Source of the DNA: Microbacterium sp. EST19A
GTDB lineage: Bacteria > Actinomycetota > Actinomycetes > Actinomycetales > Microbacteriaceae
NCBI RefSeq assembly: GCF_019969685.1
Contig: NZ_JAHXYZ010000002.1
Coordinates: forward strand, 1,302,001 to 1,366,000
Length of the DNA: 64,000 bases
Direction: 5' to 3'
Numbering within the stretch: position 1 is the stretch's first letter; each line of letters begins with the position of its first letter. Shown here in pieces: positions 8,246 to 17,362 of this stretch. A program made the translations under genes and the position numbers. Under the pieces are notes generated by a model. That model made no database searches. It saw only the letters and a list, made by a program, of their open reading frames with translations, and was not told the origin of the DNA.

Positions 8246-9109
8246 TCAGCCCTGTTCGACCGGCAGCCAGAGTTCGCACGACGCGAAGTCGCCCGTGAAC
8301 TCGAGGTAGCGGACGATCGAGGGGCCCGGACGCAGACGCCAGGGGTTCGACGGGAACCATTCGGTCGCCGTCGCCGCCCACAGGTTCTGCAGCGTCTCGG
8401 GGAACGGACCGCGGGCGGCGAAGACCGCCCAGGATCCTTCCTCGATCCGGATGACGTCGAGGTCGTCCGGCACCGGGGTCGATGCCTGCAGAGCGACGCC
8501 GTGCAGATAGGTGAGCAGGGTGCCTTCCGGGGCGTCGGGCTCGACGTCGGCCGTGACCGCGAGGATGCCTCCGGGCTCGGCTTCCCCGAGCTCCTTGAGG
8601 CGCGCATGCTCGGCCATCGGGATGGCGGCGATGTGCTCCTGGATGCGCGGATGCACACCCTTGTGGATGAGCGGAACCTCGACCGAATGGCCGGCGAGGA
8701 CGAGCTCGGGCAGGGGGGTGATGGTGACATCCATCGGAGTGCTCCCTTCGACGCTCAGGCGGAACCGGAGCGTGGGTTGTGTGCGGAGAGGGCCCCCGTC
8801 TCGACGCGCGTCGACCGGACTGATGCCGTGCACCGCGCGGAACGCCCGACCGAACGCCTCGACCGATCCGTAGCCGTGGCGCACGGCCACGTCGAGCATG
8901 TTCGCGGCACCCGCGACCAGTTCGGCCGCGGCCCGCGTCATCCGCCGGCGCCGCACGTACTCGGACAGCGGCATGTCCGCCAGCGCCGAGAACATCCGGC
9001 GCAGGTGATACTCGGTCGTGCCGTTCTCGCGCGCGAACGCGGCGACGTCGATCTCCTCGGCGCCCGTCGCGTCGACGAGATCGATCAGGGCGTTGAGCGT
9101 GCCGATCAT
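8246..9109 (-). CDS. AraC family regulator with GyrI-like ligand domain
   Basis: A 287-residue protein with an N-terminal AraC helix-turn-helix pair (about residues 8-110: EYHLRRMFSALADMPLSEYVRRRR, GYGSVEAFGRAFRAVHGISPVDAR) followed by a C-terminal GyrI-like domain (about 125-287). This Rob/BmrR-like order suits a drug- or metabolite-responsive activator. It lies 91 bp upstream of the stand-alone GyrI gene on the same strand and may control it. The upstream intergenic stretch to 9282 (about 170 bp) separates it from a divergent gene. Confidence 0.9.
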   Translation of the reverse strand: MIGTLNALIDLVDATGAEEIDVAAFARENGTTEYHLRRMFSALADMPLSEYVRRRRMTRAAAELVAGAANMLDVAVRHGYGSVEAFGRAFRAVHGISPVDARRDGGPLRTQPTLRFRLSVEGSTPMDVTITPLPELVLAGHSVEVPLIHKGVHPRIQEHIAAIPMAEHARLKELGEAEPGGILAVTADVEPDAPEGTLLTYLHGVALQASTPVPDDLDVIRIEEGSWAVFAARGPFPETLQNLWAATATEWFPSNPWRLRPGPSIVRYLEFTGDFASCELWLPVEQG

Positions 9110-9282
9110 GAGGTCCTCCTTTCCCCACCATCGTGTGCGCAGAGCGCACTCCTCCGCCCGATCATTCTTGCCGGATCCGATCGACCCCTTTCACAGGGAG
9201 CCCATCACACCCGATGGACCTTATGTGAACGGGGTACAGCTAGTGTTGATAGTCCTGGGGAAAACGGCGAAGGCGAAGCAAC

Positions 9283-9798
9283 ATGAGAGTGAACGATGTT
9301 CTCTCCGGCGTCCCCTTTACGGCACCCGAGCTGCCCGACGCCGAGAATCCGTTCCTGCACACCGAGCTCTTCGTGCACGCCCAGGTCACCCGCATCCTCG
9401 TCGATGTGATGACGGGCACCGTCGGCATCCTCTTCGAGCTGCGGCAGGTGGAGCACCTGCCGGCGAACACCGCCCTGCTGCGCGTGACCGGGGTGGCGCA
9501 GCAGAACTGGATCGCCACCGCGATGGCGAACGAGTTCACCGCCTGGTCGATCTCGGGCGCGAGGATCCATCAGCGCGCGGGAGAGTTCCAGTTCGTCGCC
9601 CAGTGCCTTCCTGCCGGCGCCGTGCGCGTCGTGGGCTCGGCGGCGGAGTTCATCCTGCTGGAGGCCGCAGCACTGCCCTCCGCTCCCCCGGACTACCTCA
9701 ACGACCCACGGGAGCTGATCCGTTTCGGCGTCGCGGACGAGAGCACGGAGTGCGAAGCGGTGGGGGTCGCACGCTCGACGCAGACCGAGAAGGTCTGA
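9283..9798 (+). CDS. Hypothetical protein
   Basis: A 171-residue soluble protein with no signal peptide, membrane helix or recognised motif. A GAAGG ribosome site lies just before the ATG. It converges on the aminotransferase gene with an 7-bp gap and stands alone. Codon use matches the neighbours, which supports it as a real gene. I do not recognise the family; many actinobacterial genomes carry similar small acidic proteins of unknown role. Confidence 0.7.
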   Translation: MRVNDVLSGVPFTAPELPDAENPFLHTELFVHAQVTRILVDVMTGTVGILFELRQVEHLPANTALLRVTGVAQQNWIATAMANEFTAWSISGARIHQRAGEFQFVAQCLPAGAVRVVGSAAEFILLEAAALPSAPPDYLNDPRELIRFGVADESTECEAVGVARSTQTEKV

Positions 9799-9805
9799 CG
9801 CCCGG

Positions 9806-11137
9806 TCAGCGCCGGAATGCCGCCAGAGCCTCGTCGATGATGTCGAGCCCTCGGGTCGCGTCCTCTGCGGTGATCACGCACGGCGGCACCACGTGGATGC
9901 GGTTGTCGGCGAAGAACGGCAGCAGTCCGCGGGCGAGCAGGTCGCTCTTGAGCGCACCGATCGATGCGGCAGCCAGCGGCGCACGCGTCTCGCGGTCCTC
10001 GACCAGCTCGACCGCCCAGAACACGCCGCTGCCCCGGACTTCGCCGATGACGTCGTGCCGTTCGGCGAGCTGCTCCAGGCGCGGTCCGATGACCTCGGCG
10101 CCGATGCGCTTCGCGTTGTCGACGATGCCCTCCTCGCGCATGGCCTCGATGGTCGCGACGACACTCGCCGCGGCCAGGGGATGGCCCGAGTAGGTGAGCC
10201 CGCCGGGGAAGACCCGCTCGTCGAAGTGGTGGGCGATCTCTGAGGGGATGATGACGCCGCCGATCGGCACGTAACCGGAGTTGACGCCCTTCGCGAAGGT
10301 GATCAGGTCGGGACGCACGCCGAAGGCGTCGAGAGCGAGCCATTCGCCGGTGCGGCCGAAGCCCGCCATCACCTCGTCGAGGATCAGCAGGATGCCGTAG
10401 CGGTCGGCGATCGCGCGCACGCCCTCGAGGTAGCCCGGAGGCGGGGTGAGGATGCCGGCCGTACCGGGGACGGTCTCGATGAGGATCGCGGCGATGCTCT
10501 CGGGGCCCTCGGCCTGCACGACGCGTTCGAGGTGGTGCAGCGCGCGGGCGGACTCCTCTTCGGGCGTCGTCGCCCAGAACTCCGAGCGGTACAGGTACGG
10601 TCCGAAGAAGTGCACGTGACCGCGGGAGTACTCGTTCGGGATGCGCCGCCAGTCACCGGTCGCGACGACCGCGGCCCCGGTGTTGCCGTGGTAGGAGCGG
10701 TAGGCCGAGAGCACCTTGTCGCGGCCGGTGAACAGACGAGCCATGCGGATCGCGTTCTCGTTGGCGTCGGCGCCGCCGTTCGTGAAGAACACCTTCTCGA
10801 AGCCCTCGGGCGCGATGTCGACGATCAGCCGCGCGGCCTCGGCGCGCACGGCGTTGGCGTGCGCCGGAGCGACCGTCGTGAGGATGTCGGCCTGGGCCTG
10901 GATCGCCGCGACGACCTTCGGATGCTGGTGGCCGATGTTCACGTTGACGAGCTGGCTGGAGAAGTCGAGGTAGCGATTGCCGTCGGCATCCCACACCGTC
11001 GTGCCCGAGCCGCCGGCGAGCGGCAGCGGCGCGAGCGCGCCCTGCGCCGACCACGAGTGGAAGACGCGCGAGCGGTCGGCATCCGACACTTCGGCGTTGG
11101 TCGAGGTCGAGACGGCAGAGGGCGAGGGGTTCGACAT
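9806..11137 (-). CDS. Class III omega-amino-acid aminotransferase
   Basis: A 443-residue PLP enzyme of the class III aminotransferases. The cofactor region is clear: LLILDEVMAGFGRTG (PLP-binding Asp) and ITFAKGVNSGYVPIGG (catalytic Lys). Family members convert omega-amino acids such as beta-alanine, 4-aminobutyrate or taurine to semialdehydes, with pyruvate or 2-oxoglutarate as acceptor. The divergent PucR-type regulator and the nearby CoA-acylating semialdehyde dehydrogenase point to beta-alanine or related amine breakdown. Exact substrate is inference from context. Confidence 0.88.
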   Translation of the reverse strand: MSNPSPSAVSTSTNAEVSDADRSRVFHSWSAQGALAPLPLAGGSGTTVWDADGNRYLDFSSQLVNVNIGHQHPKVVAAIQAQADILTTVAPAHANAVRAEAARLIVDIAPEGFEKVFFTNGGADANENAIRMARLFTGRDKVLSAYRSYHGNTGAAVVATGDWRRIPNEYSRGHVHFFGPYLYRSEFWATTPEEESARALHHLERVVQAEGPESIAAILIETVPGTAGILTPPPGYLEGVRAIADRYGILLILDEVMAGFGRTGEWLALDAFGVRPDLITFAKGVNSGYVPIGGVIIPSEIAHHFDERVFPGGLTYSGHPLAAASVVATIEAMREEGIVDNAKRIGAEVIGPRLEQLAERHDVIGEVRGSGVFWAVELVEDRETRAPLAAASIGALKSDLLARGLLPFFADNRIHVVPPCVITAEDATRGLDIIDEALAAFRR

Positions 11138-11263
11138 GGGAGTCCTTCGGATCCGTGCGGGAGCGGCATCTGATCATCTCAGTCTCCGCCGACACGGCGA
11201 ATCGCCAATCCGTCTATCGAGTGCTGTCTTGACGGACAGAACGGCATCGGACAGGATGCGGAG

Positions 11264-12790
11264 GTGCCCGCCACCCTCCGCGCCCTGCTCAGCGAATCGC
11301 GCTTCGACCTCCGCCCGATCAGCGGCGTCGACGACGGCCTGCTCACGCGGGCCGTGCTCTGGGCGCACAACTCCGATCTTCCCGACCCGACGCCGTGGCT
11401 CGATTCGGGCGGACTGCTGCTGACCGACGGCGTGCAGTTCGGCGCCCCCGACCCCACGCCGATGCGGCCGTATGTACGGCGCCTCGTCGATCACGGTGTG
11501 CTCGCCCTGGGGTTCTCGACGGGGATCGTGCACGACCGCATTCCGGACGACCTGGTCGAGGCGGCGACCGCGGAGGGCCTTCCGCTGTTCGAGGTCCCGC
11601 GGGACACCCCGTTCATGGGCATCATCCGCTTCGTGTCCGACGCCGTCGCCGACGACGATCGGCAGATGCTGGAGCGGTCGTTGCGTGCACAGCGATCCGT
11701 GGCCCGCGCGGCCCTGCGCCCCGACGGACTCGCCGAGATCCTGCGCGAGCTCGAGCGCGAGCTGGGGTGCTGGGTGGCTCTCTTCGATGCCGCTGGCTCG
11801 CGCGTCACCGTGCCGACTCGACATGAGATCCCGACATCGCTCGCGCCTGAGATCGACGATGCCGTGGCGAGCGCTCTCTCACGCGGCCGGACCGCGGCCG
11901 TGCGACTCAGCATCGCCGGCGCCGGGGAGGTGACGCTGCAGACCCTCGGGCAGCGGGGAGACCTTCGCGGCATCCTCGCGGTCGGAACCGGCACCGGCGC
12001 TCTCGATCGCGCACGCGCCGACCTGGTCGACGCGGTGATCGCGCTCGCCAGCATCGCCCTCGAGCAGAGCCGCACTCTCGACGAGGCGCGTCGGCGACTG
12101 CGCTCCGGGGTGCTGGAGCTGCTGACCGCGGGGATCACCGGCGTCGCCCAGCGCACCGTGTCGCACCTCTGGGGCCCGCTGCCCGACGGCGCGCTCCGCG
12201 TCGGCTGCATCACGCTTCCCGGCGGAGCGGATGAGGGCGCCCAGACCCTGCGCTCCGGGTTGGAGCTGCTCGCGGTCGAGAGCGAGGGCGCCCTGTTCTT
12301 CGCCGAGCGCGACGACCGCATCGTGACGATCACCTCCGACGAGGGCAGAGCCGACCTGGTCTCGCTGCTGCATCGCCACGGCGTCGTCGCGGGCTTCTCG
12401 GCGCCGACCACGTGGGACCGGTTCACCGAGGCGATGACCGAGTCCGAGCGGGCGCTGGCGCGCGCGACCCCCGCTCAGCCGATCAGCGACTTCGACGCCA
12501 TCGCCCGGGTGGGACTCCTCGGGCACCTCGAGCACACGCAGGCGCACGACATCGCGCGCCGGATGCTGCTGCCGCTGCAGAACGCGAACGCTCCGGCCGA
12601 CCTCCGCCGCACGCTCGAGGTGTGGCTGGAGCACAACGGCGCGTGGGATCCCGCGGCCAAGGCCCTCGGCATCCATCGGCACACCCTGCGCGCCCGGGTC
12701 GATGCCGCGGCCGTGCTGCTCGACCTCGACCTCGACACCTTCGGGGCCCGTTCAGAGCTCTGGGGCGCGCTGAAGCTCACGCAGCCCTGA
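11264..12790 (+). CDS. PucR family transcriptional regulator
   Basis: A 508-residue protein starting at GTG. The N-terminal half is the purine-catabolism-regulator-like domain, the centre a GGDEF-like domain, and the C-terminal 60 residues the PucR helix-turn-helix (LRRTLEVWLEHNGAWDPAAKALGIHRHTLRARV). It is divergent from the aminotransferase gene and convergent with mmsA, with 126 bp of shared promoter space at 11138-11263. It probably activates both genes in response to the amine substrate. Confidence 0.9.
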   Translation: MPATLRALLSESRFDLRPISGVDDGLLTRAVLWAHNSDLPDPTPWLDSGGLLLTDGVQFGAPDPTPMRPYVRRLVDHGVLALGFSTGIVHDRIPDDLVEAATAEGLPLFEVPRDTPFMGIIRFVSDAVADDDRQMLERSLRAQRSVARAALRPDGLAEILRELERELGCWVALFDAAGSRVTVPTRHEIPTSLAPEIDDAVASALSRGRTAAVRLSIAGAGEVTLQTLGQRGDLRGILAVGTGTGALDRARADLVDAVIALASIALEQSRTLDEARRRLRSGVLELLTAGITGVAQRTVSHLWGPLPDGALRVGCITLPGGADEGAQTLRSGLELLAVESEGALFFAERDDRIVTITSDEGRADLVSLLHRHGVVAGFSAPTTWDRFTEAMTESERALARATPAQPISDFDAIARVGLLGHLEHTQAHDIARRMLLPLQNANAPADLRRTLEVWLEHNGAWDPAAKALGIHRHTLRARVDAAAVLLDLDLDTFGARSELWGALKLTQP

Positions 12791-12814
12791 CGCGCGGGCC
12801 TGCGACGCGGGGGC

Positions 12815-14380
12815 TCAGCTGTTCTGCGGGAAGCCGAGGTTGATGCCGGTGTGCGAGGGGTCGTTGCGGGTCGCGGGGTCGATCCAGCGGCTCGTGACGG
12901 CCTTCTCGCGGGTGAAGAAGTCGAAGCCGTGCACGCCGTACGCCTTCGCGTCGCCGAACAGCGACTTCTTCCAGCCGCCGAACGAGTGATACGCGACCGG
13001 CACCGGGATCGGCACGTTGATGCCGATCATGCCGACCTGCACCTCGCTCTGGAACCGACGAGCCGCTCCACCGTCGTTCGTGAAGATCGCCGTACCGTTG
13101 CCGAACTCACCCGAGTTGATCAACGCGAGGCCCTCGTCGTACGAGTCGACGCGCACGACGGAGAGCACCGGTCCGAAGATCTCCTCCGTATAGGCTCGCG
13201 ACGTCGTGGGGAGGCCGTCGATCAGGGTCGGCCCGAAGAAGAAGCCGTCTTCGTGCCCGTCGACCGTGAAGCCGCGGCCGTCGACGACGATCCTCGCGCC
13301 GTCCGCCTCGGCGATGTCGACGTAGGACGACACCTTGTCGCGGTGCACGTCCGTGATCAGCGGGCCCATGTCGGGCTCGACGCCGTCGACGCCGGCGCCG
13401 TTCCCGATCTTCAGAGCCGCGATGCGGTCGGTGATCTTCGCGATCAGGTCGTCGGCGACGGGCTCGACGGCCAGCACCACGCTGATCGCCATGCACCGCT
13501 CGCCCGCGGCGCCGAATCCCGCGTTCACAGCGTTGTCGGCGACGAGGTCGAGGTCGGCATCCGGCAGCACCAGCATGTGGTTCTTCGCCCCGCCGAGGGC
13601 CTGCACCCGCTTGCCGTTCTTCGATGCCGTCTCGTAGATGTACTGCGCGATCGGCGTCGAGCCGACGAAGCTGATCGACTGCACGACGGGAGAGGTGAGC
13701 AGGCCGTCCACGGCGAGCTTGTCGCCCTGCAGCACCGTGAAGACGCCGTCGGGGAGGCCGGCCTCCTGCCAGACGCGCGCCAGCCACAGGGCGGCGGACG
13801 GGTCCTTCTCGGAGGGCTTCAACACCACGGCGTTGCCGGCGGCGATCGCGATGGGCACGAACCACAGCGGCACCATGACGGGGAAGTTGAACGGCGAGAT
13901 CACTCCCACCACTCCGAGGGGCTGCTTGAGGGAGTACACGTCGATGCCCGAGGAGGCGTTCTCACTGAATGCGCCCTTGATCAGGTGCGGGAATCCGGTC
14001 GCGAGCTCCACGACCTCCTGGCCGCGGAGGATCTCGCCCATCGCATCGGAGACGACCTTGCCGTGCTCCGCCGTGATGATCTCGGCGAGTTCGCGCTTGC
14101 GGGCGTTCAGGATCTCACGGAACGCGAAGAGCACCGACTGGCGCTTCGCGATCGAGTAGGCGGACCAGACGCGGAATCCGGCATCCGCCGAGGCGATGGC
14201 CGCATCGATCTCGGCCTGGTCGGCGAGCGCCACCTGCGCCTGCACCGCACCGGTCGCGGGATTGAACACCGGCGCCGTGCGACCCGACTCCGAGGCGCGC
14301 AGCGCGCCGTCGATCCAGTGCGCGATCACCGGGACGGAGGAGTCCGTCGTCGAGGCGGCGGACGTGTCAGTGATGGTCAT
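12815..14380 (-). CDS. mmsA: CoA-acylating methylmalonate/malonate-semialdehyde dehydrogenase
   Basis: A 521-residue aldehyde dehydrogenase of the MmsA type: GVISPFNFPVMVPLW, the FVGSTPIAQYIYE cofactor region, and the catalytic cysteine in AAGERCMAISV. The closing GVHGFDFFTREKAVTSRW is typical of MmsA. It oxidises malonate or methylmalonate semialdehyde with NAD and CoA, giving acetyl-CoA or propionyl-CoA plus CO2. With the aminotransferase and PucR gene next door it would finish a beta-alanine-type pathway. About 20 extra N-terminal residues are Ser/Thr-rich. Confidence 0.92.
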   Translation of the reverse strand: MTITDTSAASTTDSSVPVIAHWIDGALRASESGRTAPVFNPATGAVQAQVALADQAEIDAAIASADAGFRVWSAYSIAKRQSVLFAFREILNARKRELAEIITAEHGKVVSDAMGEILRGQEVVELATGFPHLIKGAFSENASSGIDVYSLKQPLGVVGVISPFNFPVMVPLWFVPIAIAAGNAVVLKPSEKDPSAALWLARVWQEAGLPDGVFTVLQGDKLAVDGLLTSPVVQSISFVGSTPIAQYIYETASKNGKRVQALGGAKNHMLVLPDADLDLVADNAVNAGFGAAGERCMAISVVLAVEPVADDLIAKITDRIAALKIGNGAGVDGVEPDMGPLITDVHRDKVSSYVDIAEADGARIVVDGRGFTVDGHEDGFFFGPTLIDGLPTTSRAYTEEIFGPVLSVVRVDSYDEGLALINSGEFGNGTAIFTNDGGAARRFQSEVQVGMIGINVPIPVPVAYHSFGGWKKSLFGDAKAYGVHGFDFFTREKAVTSRWIDPATRNDPSHTGINLGFPQNS

Positions 14381-14482
14381 TCTTCACCTCAGGGGTCGTC
14401 GAGCGGGGTGAGACCAGTGAAGCAGGATGCGTGACGCGGGGCGGGTGCCAGTACGTCCTGCACTGACGCGAGTCATCGACAG

Positions 14483-15886
14483 TCAGGCAGCCGTCAGGTC
14501 GTCGACCGCAGGGCGCCCCGCGAGCCGGGTCGCCAGCACACCGATGCCGACCATCACCGCCACCGGCAGCCAGAACGGCGCCGCGCCGACGCCGGCATCC
14601 CACTCGGAATGACCGATGAGGATCACGAGGATGCTGACCCCGAGCGCCCCGCCGAGCTGATTGCCGATGAACAGGATGGTGCTGCCGGAGGGAACCATCG
14701 TCGCGGGCAGCACCCGGTACAGCGTGGAGACGGTCGGGCTGCCGATGGAGCCCAACCCGAGCCCGATGAGCAGGGCGATACCCGCGAACGTCCAGATCGA
14801 ACTGGACCCGTCTGTGGTCATGATGCCGAGGAACCCGGCGAGCCCCAGCGCGACCCCCGTCCAGACCAGGACGCGCCCGTCGACGCGGTCGCTGAGGCGT
14901 CCGGCGATCGGCATGGCGACGAGCGTCCCCACGCCGTACGGGATCATCAGCAGGCCCGCGGTCGTGGCGTCCAGCCCCGCGACGCCGACGTAGTACAGCG
15001 GCAGTCCGAAGAACAGCGGATAGATCCCCGCACCCATCAACGCCATGATCCACACCGCGGGACCGAATCCGCGATGGCCGAAGGTCCCGAGATCGACGAT
15101 TGCCGCGCGGCCGCGGCGGCGAGCAGACACCACGAACCCGACGAGCGCGGCGACTCCGGCGGCGAGCACACCGATCGTGACGGCGTCGAAGCCGTCGGCC
15201 GTCGCCGCACGGGAGAGCCCGAAGAGCCCGAATGCGGTGGCGAGAGCGAGGAGCACCAGGCCCCGCACGTCCAGTCGGGCGCGTTCGAGGGAACCGGCAC
15301 GCAGCACGAGCACCGAGCCGATCAGGATCACGATCGCCGCGATCCCCGTGAAGACGAAGGTCCAGCGCCACCCGAGGGTGTCGACCACGAGGCCGCCGAG
15401 CGCCGGGCCCGCCAGAGGGCCCACCGACATCACCGCGGCGGTGGACCCCATCACGCGTCCGATGCGCGCGGGACCGGCGAGTCGAGCGAGGGCGGTGAGC
15501 ATGACCGGTTCCAGGGCCCCACCGCCGAAACCCTGCACGACGCGAGCGACCGACAGCGTGCCGAAGTCGGCCGCGAACACCGCCAGCAGCGACCCGACGG
15601 CGAAGATCGAGATCGCCATGAGCCACGTGCGGCGTACGCCGAATCGGAGCGTCGCCCATCCGCTCAACGGGATCGAGATCCCTGCAGCCAGGAGGTAGGC
15701 CGTGGTCACCCATTGAGCCGATGCCACGTCGGAACCGAACTCGCCGGCCATCTGCGGCACGGCCACACCGACCACCGTGGTGCTCAGGAGCGCGAGCACT
15801 CCGCCCGCGACGAGCACGGCGGCCGTCGCGCCGAAGGAGGACCGGTCGACCGGAACGAACTTCTTCGTATCAATTTTTGAACTCAC
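14483..15886 (-). CDS. MFS drug/proton antiporter (DHA2-like)
   Basis: A 467-residue transporter with about 12-14 hydrophobic helices. Family signatures are visible: WVTTAYLLAAGISIPLSGW (helix 2 region) and GSLLAVFAADFGTLSVARVVQGFGGGALEP. It likely exports hydrophobic drugs with proton exchange. The start is GTG. A TATAGT box ends 6 nt before it, so the transcript is probably leaderless. The divergent TetR gene should be its repressor. Confidence 0.9.
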   Translation of the reverse strand: MSSKIDTKKFVPVDRSSFGATAAVLVAGGVLALLSTTVVGVAVPQMAGEFGSDVASAQWVTTAYLLAAGISIPLSGWATLRFGVRRTWLMAISIFAVGSLLAVFAADFGTLSVARVVQGFGGGALEPVMLTALARLAGPARIGRVMGSTAAVMSVGPLAGPALGGLVVDTLGWRWTFVFTGIAAIVILIGSVLVLRAGSLERARLDVRGLVLLALATAFGLFGLSRAATADGFDAVTIGVLAAGVAALVGFVVSARRRGRAAIVDLGTFGHRGFGPAVWIMALMGAGIYPLFFGLPLYYVGVAGLDATTAGLLMIPYGVGTLVAMPIAGRLSDRVDGRVLVWTGVALGLAGFLGIMTTDGSSSIWTFAGIALLIGLGLGSIGSPTVSTLYRVLPATMVPSGSTILFIGNQLGGALGVSILVILIGHSEWDAGVGAAPFWLPVAVMVGIGVLATRLAGRPAVDDLTAA

Positions 15887-15891
15887 GCGTT

Positions 15892-15908
15892 AACTATACG
15901 ACGGAGTT
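15892..15908. promoter_or_regulatory. Candidate TetR operator over the MFS -10 box
   Basis: The 55-bp gap between the MFS and TetR genes holds an imperfect inverted repeat with AACT and AGTT arms. It covers the leftward TATAGT -10 box. The rightward TAGGCT -10 box is at 15930-15935, 6 nt before the TetR ATG. Both genes therefore look leaderless, and a repressor bound here would block the transporter promoter directly. Confidence 0.55.
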
Positions 15909-15941
15909 CACAATGTGCAACTGCCGGGTTAGGCTGAGGGC

Positions 15942-16565
15942 ATGGCCACTCCGCGCGACACCCGCCCCGACCGAGGCGAGAAGATCCTCGACGCCGCCCT
16001 CGCCGTCTTCGGCCGCGACGGCTTCACCGACGGCAACGTCGAGGAGATCGCCAAAGTCGCCGGTGTCGCGAAGCCCACGGTCTACAACCGCTTCGGCGAC
16101 AAGCAGACCCTGTTCGCCGAGACGGTCGAGCGGGGTTCGGCGCGGGCGAACGAGAGGGTCCTCGGCGTGATCGCCACGGTCGACGTGCACCCCGATGATC
16201 TGCGGTCCGAGCTCGAGCGACTCGGGCAGGCGCTCGTGGGGTGCGTCTCGCATGCCGAGGGCGCGGCACTGATGCGGCTGCAGTTCTCGGAACGGGCGCG
16301 CTTTCCCGAACTGATGGACGGCATCCGCGAAGGCAACCGCACACGCACCATCGACGCGCTCGCCGGCAAGCTCGCCCAGTTGGCCACCGCCGGGTATCTC
16401 CGCCTGACGGATGCGCCCCGGGCAGCTCGCCAGTTCCTCGCCCTGGTCTCGGACGATGCGCTCGCCAGCAGCGGGTTCGGCGGGCGTGTGCTCAGCCATG
16501 ACGAGCTCGACGAGCCGGTGCGCACCGGAGTCGACACTTTCCTGGCCGCGTTCGGGAACGGGTGA
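15942..16565 (+). CDS. TetR family regulator
   Basis: A 207-residue protein. The helix-turn-helix lies at about 15-60 (ILDAALAVFGRDGFTDGNVEEIAKVAGVAKPTVYNRFGDKQ), and the ligand-binding domain has a TetR_C-type end (RAARQFLALVSDDALASS...). It is divergent from the MFS exporter across 55 bp, the usual repressor-transporter pairing. The mRNA is probably leaderless. Confidence 0.92.
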   Translation: MATPRDTRPDRGEKILDAALAVFGRDGFTDGNVEEIAKVAGVAKPTVYNRFGDKQTLFAETVERGSARANERVLGVIATVDVHPDDLRSELERLGQALVGCVSHAEGAALMRLQFSERARFPELMDGIREGNRTRTIDALAGKLAQLATAGYLRLTDAPRAARQFLALVSDDALASSGFGGRVLSHDELDEPVRTGVDTFLAAFGNG

Positions 16566-16570
16566 GGCCG

Positions 16571-16789
16571 GTCAGGCTTCCGGCCGCCGCGCGCTGACGA
16601 TCCACGCCCGCGAATCGAACCAGACCCCGTCCTTCCGGGTGTGCGCGATCAGTGTCTCGCGGATCGCGTCGATCGCGCGTTCGGCATCGGCCGACGGCAT
16701 CCGACCCCGCATCCCGGTGACGCACGAGAAGCCCATGATCCTGACCGGCACGGCCGGCAGTTCGGCCAGGGCGTCATACTCGGACGATG
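16571..16789 (-). pseudogene. C-terminal remnant, possibly of a SAM-dependent methyltransferase
   Basis: An open minus-strand frame of about 70 codons ends at a TGA at 16571-16573. The end, IRETLIAHTRKDGVWFDSRAWIVSARRP, looks like the C terminus of class I methyltransferases, which close with a strand of the form W-x-V-x-A-R. Reading further upstream on this strand enters the antisense of the cysteine-hydrolase gene, so no N-terminal methyltransferase core exists. It is therefore a truncated tail or, less likely, a small real gene starting at an internal ATG. Assignment is by pattern only. Confidence 0.45.
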
Positions 16790-17320
16790 GATGCTTCTCT
16801 CGAACGCAGCGGACTCGTCGTCGTGGATGTGCAGGCGGGGACCCTACCCAACGCGCGCGCAGTGACCCCCGATGAGCTCGTCGCGCACGTGCGAGAGGTC
16901 GTCGATGCCTTCCGCTCGGCAGGCCGCCCCGTCCACTTCGTCGTATCGACGGGCACGCCGCCCGGTGACACGGCCGCCGGCTCGGGCGGACGCATGTGGC
17001 CGGAGGGCTTCGATGTTCTCGACCCTCGATTGCAGCGCCACGAGAGCGAGCCTCTCTGGCGCCGCGCCGGATGGAGCGCGTTCGCCGGCACCGGCATCAT
17101 CGACGCTCTGCACGGGGTCGACGTGGACACCGTCGTGCTCGTCGGGCTGGCCACGACGTTCGGCATCGAGTCGTCCGCCCGCGCCGCCTACGACGCGGGG
17201 TTCTCGGTCGTCGTCGTGACCGACGCGGTGTCGGATCCGGATGCCGAGCGGCATGACGGCTTCCTCACCCGCGTGCTGCCCGCCCTCGGGCGCGGTATGC
17301 GCGCGGCCGACCTCGCCTGA
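16787..17320 (+). CDS. Isochorismatase-like cysteine hydrolase
   Basis: A 177-residue isochorismatase-fold enzyme: LVVVDVQAGTL (catalytic Asp, residues 11-21), a lysine-equivalent region with WRRAGWSAFAGTG, and the cysteine-loop segment VVLVGLATTFGIESSARAAYDAGF. The usual catalytic Cys appears replaced: the loop reads LATTFGIESSAR, where active members have a Cys (often CV or CT before the helix). The enzyme may be inactive or use a different residue. A CATACT box lies 6 nt before the ATG, suggesting a leaderless mRNA. Confidence 0.8.
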   Translation: MDASLERSGLVVVDVQAGTLPNARAVTPDELVAHVREVVDAFRSAGRPVHFVVSTGTPPGDTAAGSGGRMWPEGFDVLDPRLQRHESEPLWRRAGWSAFAGTGIIDALHGVDVDTVVLVGLATTFGIESSARAAYDAGFSVVVVTDAVSDPDAERHDGFLTRVLPALGRGMRAADLA

Positions 17321-17362
17321 CCCCCCTTGCTCTCACAGGGGAAGACGGAGGACGCTGGGAGC

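Noticed and set aside
12851-14434. 527-codon plus-strand frame
   Set aside because: It is the complementary shadow of mmsA; no protein-like motif.
14609-15880. 423-codon plus-strand frame
   Set aside because: It mirrors the MFS gene; charged, low-complexity reading.
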